Positions 56,346-64,000 of a DNA stretch of 64,000 nt are shown piece after piece. Each line of letters opens with the position of its first letter. Position 1 is the first letter of the stretch. The position numbers and the translations under genes are program-made. The stretch lies in the NCBI GenBank assembly GCA_013398055.1, contig VZRS01001450.1, positions 349,550-413,549 of the forward strand. Direction: 5' to 3'. This DNA is from Ifrita kowaldi. Taxonomy: Eukaryota > Chordata > Aves > Passeriformes > Cinclosomatidae. The notes beneath the pieces are model-generated. The model searched no databases and had not been told where the DNA came from. It was given only the letters and a program-made list of their open reading frames with translations.

Positions 56346-57298
56346 ATTTACAGTGGTACTTTCAGTATTTCTCCAAAGGGATTTTCCAAATCCCTTTAAT
56401 GACAAATTTCCTGCATATAGATACGGTTTTCCATGAAATAACTCGGCTAAGGACAAAACAAGTGGTATTACCTGTAGTCCTTTATTTGGTGCATGACCTG
56501 ATTTCATTTACCATATAAAATCCTTAGACTGTATCAGAACTATTTCAATGTACATTAATTGTTACAGTAGCTTTATTGTAATTGAGCTGTCCTTGAAATA
56601 AATTGAGTGACTCTACCTTGAATTCACACATTTGCTGTGTGAATTACTGAATTAGATAGCTAAGTTATAATTAGTTAGTTATCTAGTAGTTGTTATTGTC
56701 ATAAATATTCATTATTAGTTCTTATATTTCATATTTCTGATATATTTGCCCAAAACATCATAATGCAGGACCATATTTTTATAAATATCATAAAGGTATA
56801 CGATCTACAAGGAACGGAAGTGGTTGTGTTTGTGTCACTTCATGTAATAAAATTTACATTACTAATACGCAAGTAGTATGTATGGTACAGCCTTATCAAT
56901 GTAACTAGAAAACCCATGTTGTAATAAAGGCATGAGTCACAGAAGCAGAGGTCTGACCGTGTTTCCCAGGACTAGTCAGCCAGCATTGGTGTATATTACA
57001 AAATATCAGTTGTTTCTTGTGGTCTTTGTGCACTGGCTCCAACCTGAGCTGCTGTGTGAAGGGGTTGCCATTCTGCACAGTGCCTACGGCACAGTCACCT
57101 TCAGGGGAGTTTGCACAGGAGATTTCTTGCAACTGGTGCCTCTTGCAAGCATCTTGGATGTTCTCATGCTGCAGCACCTCTGATGTCAATGGTATTTTGA
57201 AAGACAACAGCACAATAGGGTTTTGCTATCTTTTAGAATCAGGCTCTTAGGAAACCACTCCTTGTTTTCCTTAAAGGATTTACACTTATACATTTATT

Positions 57299-57313
57299 AA
57301 AAAAAAAAAAAAA
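57299..57313. repeat. Poly(A) run
   Basis: Fifteen consecutive A. No retroposed gene copy is recognisable directly upstream, so it is treated as a simple repeat. Confidence 0.85.
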
Positions 57314-59500
57314 GAAAATCCTGTAAAAGAATATTGTTGATATAGTCAACTTTGGAAAATAATGAGCACATGTATGATTTCTGTACATTTTGCCCTCCAC
57401 CAGTTCTTTCCTGTGCAGATTTTTAATTCTAGAAGAGGCTTAACACTTAACATGCGCATCCTCGAAGATTTAGGTTTTAATCTGGATGTTGAATATTTAT
57501 CCTCTGTTGCACATTTATCCTACCTTCAGAGGTAGGAAGGCAGTAACAGAGGCAATGAAGTTAGCTGAACCTTCTGTGTGAAAAAGTCAAGATACTAAAG
57601 ATGTTAGGCTGCCATATTTTTGTTACCTGATTATAATTTCCAGGGTCAGGACTAACTTGTTCCAGCTGAAGTCTGAAAACAGTAAATATTTTAGTATTGG
57701 AAGAATTTACTAGTTGCAGCTAATCAACTTTTTAAAATGGGATTTTTCAGTATTTCTGAAGATGTTTGAGTCCACACACTGATATTCTAGATTGTTGGCA
57801 TCACTGATTTAATAACAAGAAAGAGAAGCCTCATTTTTCATTGTCATTGCCACTGTACTAGTAAAGAGCTCCGGGCCTAGGCTAGTGCTTGTACTGATAA
57901 GCTGTAGCTGCTGGTCTGTGTCTCAAAGAGGTTTTTATTACTATTAGAATGTAAAGGAAGAAGGCTATAGATGGGTTGATTCAGAAGAAAGGAATGATGG
58001 AATTATGATGGAAAAAACCACTTTGATGGCATTATTCAGCATGAGGGGCAGTTGACCCAAAACAGCAGCAGTCTTCATTTTCAGCAGTTTTAGATGCATC
58101 ACAGCAATGGGAACATAGGGGCATAATTTCAATGAGAATGGGGTAGCTTTGCTAACATATAGACAACATCCTGCATGTGAGAAATTGCAGTAGAGTTGCA
58201 AATGTCACAGTTTAAAGGCAAAAGGACCAGATAAGAAATGCCCCACGGCTGACTCAGGAAGGAGATGAGAAGACAGCTTGTAAAGTACTTAAACCCTAAT
58301 GCAAATAACTAGTTTTTGGCACACTAGAAAAGGGTAACCGTAAGAGGGGTGTCATGAATAATGTGAATATACTGAGACTGAGCAAGTTAAGGAGATCAGG
58401 TCTATATACATGTTTTCACAAAGTTTTAAAAATATTTTGTTGTCTGTTTTCTTGGTGGAAGTTATGGCTTGGGTCATGCCAATTGCCAGATTCTGCCACC
58501 AGAAAGCACCTGCTGGGTATATTCTTACTCAAGCCCAGAAATGTTTTCGAAGAAGTATCTAATAAACATGTTTCTTTGTACCTTAATGATGCTTTTGCTA
58601 CTTTTACTGGAATTGCATTGATGTTTACAGCTCTCCTACTGATCAGGTTAACACATGTAATAGCTCATAAGAGGAGCTATTTATTTTCTAGATTTGCCTG
58701 TGCAAGCCTGAACTATTAGGTTCTGCAAATCGATGCTAACAACATGAGAAGAAAAAGCAATAGGCTTTAAAGCATAAAGTAAGTTACACTTAATCGATAG
58801 AAACAATAAAATCTAGGGTCTTTTTGGCAATATTTTGAGAAAAATTAGAAAGGCCATGCCTCATGGTTAGCCAGGTGTACAATTTAAAGTTCTTTGGTGA
58901 CTTTGTTTAAAGATAATAATGGATAGGGCTGTGCTGTTATTAAATGGTTCTGACTTCGAATTCAAGGAAACTCTAAGAATAAAACCGCATGTTTAATGTT
59001 TATTTGTGACTTCTGATAGTTAAATACAGGAATTCCTTGTAAATCATTATGTGTTTTACATAATTTCCAGTAAGAGAAATAATAGCAAAACAAGGTATGA
59101 AATAAAAGCGAAATATACAGGTTTTGTAAGTATATTCAGTGAAATAATGAAATAGCTCAGGAAATGTTCAACAATAAAAAACCATTAGGCATCCATGGAG
59201 GTTGTTATAGAGCATTTTTTAAAGGTCACACTTGCGTTTAACTTGGTGATAAAAGAATAAAATACTTTTCATAGGTACTTTATCTGAACATCAAAAACAC
59301 AACTGGAAAGAAACCATAAAATCAATAACATCCTTTTGTTTCGTTGACATTATGTGCATGGAGCTACATTAACTGTGCCAAAAATATCCCTTTTGTGTCA
59401 GTGAGTTCCAACAGACAAAGGAGAAGAAAAAAGTGAATGTATTGCCACTTACAGAGTAATTGCTTAAGAAAAGTAATAAGCGTCCTGCCCTGGGTACTGC

Positions 59501-59524
59501 ATTTTATTTTATTTTATTTTATTT
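59501..59524. repeat. ATTTT pentanucleotide microsatellite
   Basis: Nearly five perfect ATTTT units. Confidence 0.92.
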
Positions 59525-60214
59525 GGAAGACACAGTCCTTTCTTGCGGACTTTGGACAAATATGCCTCACTTTTCAGTACCTTGTTTTCTTTGGGCCTGA
59601 CATCAGATGGGAAGATGACATCACTGCAAAGCACTAATTTAAATTTTATTAGTAGTGCTTTACATTTGTTTACATTTGAACTTGGCATTTTCTTTGAATT
59701 CTGTTGACAACTATTATCCCTTACTCTTTCAGCCATCTTACCAGACAATGTTGGCTGATATTATTATTTACCTCATTAGTATTGTAATAGTTGTTGTGGG
59801 ATTTTAAATTTTAATTATAGTGCAGTATACACTGCTCTGTTAGGAATCTTTCACGCAATGAAGGAGGTACCATATGGAATCAGAAAAGTGCTTTTGTTGT
59901 ATATTTTATCTTTGTTTAATTACAATCTGACTAAAAAATTTAAAAAAAAAAATCTGTGAAAACAGTCATTTGAACATCACCTGGCCCGAGTGCAGGAACT
60001 TGAAGAATAGTTTATACTTCTTTGGTGAGAATTTGTATTTCAGTCTTTCATCAAAAAAAAAGGTTAAATAATGGAAGTTAAAATCCTTTTTAAAGGATAT
60101 TCATAACCGAGGCAAAGGGGAAATTAATGTAAAACTCAGCTATACATTATTCATGGACATTCATGGAGATTTGTAATTAACGCTCAAGTAAAGGAGGCTT
60201 ATATAGACAATGCT

Positions 60215-60310
60215 CATGGTGGGATTTTTGGGGATGGTGCTGTGCAGGGCCAGGAGTAGGACTTGATGATCCTTTCCAGCTCAGCTTATTCTGTCCTTCT
60301 GTGATTCTGA
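60215..60310 (+). repeat. CR1 LINE 3' tail
   Basis: Short forward CR1 end: 'gctgtgcagggccaggagta', 'ggacttgatgatcctttcca', then 'gctcagcttattctgt' and a tail of CTTCTGTGATTCTG. The gccaggag(t)aggacttgatgatcc wording differs from the other copies here and suggests another CR1 subfamily. Confidence 0.87.
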
Positions 60311-62201
60311 TTTAGAAAGACATGGCAGGGCAGACTGAATTTACATGTGCAGATGCACAGTGATAAACAACTTTCTGGTCTCAAATCTTTAGATGATAGT
60401 GTGGAACACAGGTTTGTTTCTTCTTAAGATCTCACCACTGACTGGCTTCATGCACTTTGTTGCTGTGAATGTCATGAATTCGGGTGAGTGGTTCTGAATG
60501 TTTATGCACAGTAAGACTTTAATAGAGTGCACCAGTATGTTTACAGTGATTAAAAACGCTAATCTGGGCAGATTGTGAAGTGCTTCTCAATGGGTATGTG
60601 TCAAGTAGAGTACTGCAGTGAAATGCTTTGGAGTTTACATGTAGGGAGTATGAACCAATATCTGTGTAAAAAGCAGAAAGAAAACAAAGTAAGAAAATTC
60701 TGAACTCAGTGCTGAATTTTGGGAGCAACTTAGAGTTGTTAAAGATACTAGCTGAATTATTTGCATCTAAAATAGTAAACAGAAGTAATCTGAATTATTT
60801 TGAATCATGAATAAGCCAAAACTGCTCTCATTTATCTTAAAGTAGGAGACAAAATATGAGTGTAGGGAAAATGAACCTTAGTGTTTTTCAGGGCATCACC
60901 GAGTGTGAGGATCTAAGGACATGCCCCGTTGCTGCACTCATCTGTGGGAGTAATGATGTCAGATACAGTGGTACTGAGCTCATCATGACAACCTTTTCCT
61001 TTTGGGTATCTGTCGTCCGTAAATTTCCAAAACTATTTCAAATATGAGCTATTAATCCCATGGAATGTGCTTTAGCTATGTGTTAGGACTGAATAATTTG
61101 GGAATTTTCTGTAGAATGATAAAAGTTTCTATCTTCAGTTATGTTATCCAGGACCAGTTTCAGTAGGTCGGAGCTTCATTTGTGATGGATTAGGTGAATA
61201 CAATCCCTGGTTCTGAGAAACACTTTTGTTTTGGCCTTGTTCTTCACTGATGAGTACAGTGTGCTCTTACCTCCATCCAAAAGTTCATACCTGCTTAAGC
61301 GATGTATTATAAAATACCATTTTATATTTAAATGTAAAACAAAGTGTAGCAAACATTAGGAATTTTGCTGAAGTAAGTTTAATGTATTTCTTGTGGAATG
61401 ATAATTTAGAATTAAAAAGGAATATTACAGAACTCTCCGTTTTCTTGCACTCTAAATTTCTCCATGGAACAACAGAGAGCAAGATTCCTTTAGCAACACA
61501 CTTCCTTCAGCATATTCCTCCTGTGTCACATTGTGGCTGCATAGCCCAAGCATCTCAGGACTTCTGTTGTGTTGACGATGTTGATTAAAAGCTTATCATC
61601 TGATGTCCTTTCCTTCTTAGTAATAAGTTTCATTTTCTGACACATCTAATTGCAGAGCCCTCCTTATCATGTTAAGCAACATGGCAACAATGTGGCTTTT
61701 TTGCTTTGCCCAAACTTGGCTTTTTTTTCAGACCTGGCACAGGACTCATGGCCAATGACTGTATTGTAAGTCACTAATTGCATTTGTACCAACAAATTGT
61801 GTCCCTTGTTAGCACACAGCCACCCACAAGTATATCATATTCCATCTGAATGCTAGGGAGATTGCATTTCTTCTCACGTTGTCTTCCATCATTAATTCCC
61901 TCCTCCTGTTTTGCTAGCAGTAAAGTTTTTCTTATTATAAGCAAGCAGATTTTTTTTTTAAATTTGCTTCCCTAGCAGACTCAACTGGAAATTTCCTATA
62001 TTTTTATTTATTGCAGCAGATATAAATGGAACATTTGCTCCCTTCCAAAGCATAACATTTTGCTCTTTTGGGTACACAAAAGACTATCGTTCAAGTACCT
62101 CAGGCCTTGGTGGTGCAGTGTTATGGAACACTTGAGTTAGATATGTCTTTTATTTTCTCTGAGACCTTGCCATCACTACTATATTAACTTGAGCTGAAAG
62201 T

Positions 62202-62276
62202 CACATTTTGCCCCAAAATTATTCTTGTGTAACTGGTGGTGCAAGTCAAACTGTGCCCCAAAATGATTCTTGTTTT
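62202..62276. repeat. Imperfect 45-bp tandem duplication
   Basis: The segment containing 'gccccaaaattattcttgtg' at about 62210 recurs 45 bp later as 'gccccaaaatgattcttgtt'. The flanks align only partly, so it is an old local duplication. Confidence 0.5.
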
Positions 62277-63770
62277 CTGAAGAAAAAGTAGAGGATTTTG
62301 AAGGTGACAGGGTACCTGTGAGCCATTTTTAATCACATTACCTCTGGATAAGGGCAATTCCTAGGAATCCTGAGCTGAATTTCAGAGATCTGCCTTCTGG
62401 TCACAGTTATGGATGAGCAAGGTATGTGGTGTAGACTTCATAATTTATTTTCTCCCTCTGTGCCTCTCCATTGGAATACAGATACTTTAGGTCATGGACT
62501 GTGTCTTAATGCAATGTTCTGCAGTAGGTAACAGTAGAGACTTGCAGTTCAGTTCTTTAGCATTACTGTAGTATATATAATTAATCCAGCTTAAACCAAC
62601 TAATGACCAAACATCTGTGTAAATGTACAAATCCATAAAAAGAATTATATTTATTTGATTTTTTCATGTAATGTAATTCATATTTCCCATTGCCTCACTT
62701 ATTTCTCTATAGTATGACAAAAAGTCATTAGATAGGCACTGTAAGTTTATCTAAACTGAATTTTTAGCTATTATTCTTGCTTGCGAAGAGCTATACTGAT
62801 AACACCTGTGAGCAGATGAATGCTACTCTTATTTGAAATCTTACTCCAAAACACTGAATATTTTTTCCACTTGACCTTCTTCTGTAAGGAATGGTAGAAT
62901 TTTTGGCTGGGTTCTTTTCATGTGACAATACTCCACATGTTAAGGATGGGGAGCTGGAAGGCATGGTGAGGATACTTGCCAAGAATAATTGGCTTCTACA
63001 GTGTATATTGAGCAGCTCAAATATTGTATTACAGTATGTAGTTTGGGTGTGCATATTGCCTGTAGTTCAAAGCATTTCATTAGTCTGCAGCAGCAAGCTG
63101 AGCTTCCTTTGGGCTGTCTCCTTATGTATTTACTGAGCAAGCTATGTGCAGCACTTGAGAACTTGTCCATTTCCAGCTATGGACAGAGTTCTCTTTGGAA
63201 TAGAAAGAAATTAATCTGAGTCTTTTTCTTTCCATTTTTTTTTCTAATGACTGTCATATTCTGCCGATCATTCTCGTGGCTTTCTATTAAATCTAAAAAC
63301 CTCTTTGCTAGCACATGGAGGTAGATGGCAAGAGTAGTTGTGGAGATCTCTGTGGATTGATAAAAGAATTGTTGGATCCTTATATACATGCTATTTTTGA
63401 AACTTTAGCAGTGTTCTCAAAGGCAGGCTTATGCCAGTTCAGATTTGTAATCTGTAAGATGTAGTGACATTAGAGTTCTTTGGTCAGTTGAATGTGTCTT
63501 GTTTTCTTGTCTTCAAAAACTTTTTATGTGCTTCTCCTATTCTTTATCTATACATATTCCTTTAGACTGTGCTCTGATATTTTTCTCCTCCAGTTTGAAG
63601 GAATGGGAGAGATTGAAGGTTCATTTCTCCTCATCCACGAGGAAAAGCTCAAAGACTTTAAGCTTCTTAGGTCTTTACCTATCCATAGTCAGAGCAAAGA
63701 TCATCTGAATCCCAGAAGAAGTTAAGTTGTCCTCAGAGTTTTACAGGACAGAATTTCAGTAGGAATAATT

Positions 63771-63892
63771 CTGGTTGGACAGGGCTCTAAACAACCTGAT
63801 CTACTTGAAGATGTCTTTGTTTGTTGCAAGGGGTTTGGACTAGACAACCTTTAAAAGGTCCCTTCCAACTCAAACTACTATGATACCATGAA
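63771..63892 (+). repeat. CR1 LINE 3' end
   Basis: Forward CR1 3' end: 'ggttggacagggctctaaac', 'aacctgatctacttgaagat', 'gggtttggactagacaacct', 'aaaggtcccttccaactcaa', then a degenerate tail (ctatgataccatgaa). Confidence 0.93.
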
Positions 63893-64000
63893 GGTTCTCT
63901 GGCAGGAGGTAAAAAATGCACAGCTCTGATGACCGAAAGGTGCATGTGGTCTGACCTCACTGAACCAGACCTGAGGAGGAAATCAGGCTATGTGTGTTTC

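Larger units (their letters stand above)
40659..64000 (+). other. PDE4D: PDE4D intron following the LR1 exon (partial)
   Basis: At least 23.3 kb of intron after donor CAG|gtaaga, running off the window. Recognisable contents are a rearranged CR1 at 44.06-44.64 kb, a possible MIR remnant at 45.2 kb, a G-run with a 7-N gap at 51.09 kb, a CpG island at 53.83-54.21 kb, a minus-strand CR1 at 54.26-54.65 kb, a possible old LTR at 55.17-55.56 kb, simple repeats at 56.31, 57.30 and 59.50 kb, and CR1 tails at 60.2 and 63.8 kb. The intervening stretches 40659-44060, 44641-45180, 45340-51073, 51102-53830, 54651-55169, 55558-60214, 60311-63770 and 63893-64000 hold nothing I can name. In mammals the intron in this position contains the start sites of short isoforms. 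Confidence 0.85.

Noticed and set aside
57299..57313. Poly(A) tail of a processed pseudogene
   Set aside because: No gene-like sequence is recognisable immediately upstream and no flanking direct repeat was seen.

Overview
This window is vertebrate nuclear DNA, almost certainly from a bird. It is AT-rich, gene-poor and intronic. It carries several chicken-repeat-1 (CR1) LINE fragments in both orientations, with the typical avian 3' end (a 'gatgacctttaaaggtcccttccaac'-like block followed by TTCTATGA-type repeats). It also has at least one small LTR and weak remnants of an old tRNA-type SINE (MIR-like). Runs of N, including one single-N join, point to a draft assembly. Nothing bacterial, viral in a free-living sense, or CRISPR-like is present.

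The only protein-coding gene I can support is PDE4D, cAMP-specific 3',5'-cyclic phosphodiesterase 4D, on the + strand. Four consecutive internal exons are visible at 23357-23548, 37506-37542, 39721-39794 and 40609-40658 (192, 37, 74 and 50 bp). All have consensus splice sites and join in frame across phase-2, phase-0, phase-2 and phase-1 boundaries. Together they encode the shared segment of the long isoforms: the linker after the isoform-specific N-terminus, the regulatory domain UCR1 with its RRES protein kinase A site, and the linker LR1. The UCR2 and catalytic exons lie beyond the right edge, and the isoform-specific first exons lie to the left or were not recognised.

Layout: 1-23356 is upstream intron with CR1 fragments at 5.4, 12.9-14.4 and 15.3-16.0 kb. 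The 12.9-14.4 kb CR1 carries an inserted LTR and is present as a near-perfect 648-bp duplication across a single N. 23549-37505 is an intron holding a 350-bp assembly gap bounded by poly(A). 37543-40608 contains two short introns. 40659-64000 is the start of the long intron before UCR2. It contains a CR1 with an inverted reverse-transcriptase piece (44.1-44.6 kb), a G-homopolymer gap (51.09 kb), an isolated CpG island (53.83-54.21 kb) directly followed by a minus-strand CR1, a possible old minus-strand LTR (55.2-55.6 kb), and CR1 tails at 60.2 and 63.8 kb.

The most biologically interesting non-coding object is the CpG island. It sits in the PDE4D intron where mammalian short isoforms are known to start from an intronic, cAMP-responsive promoter, but I could not find a coding first exon there. 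I found no evidence for an undescribed multi-gene system; most other signals are ordinary repeats or assembly effects.
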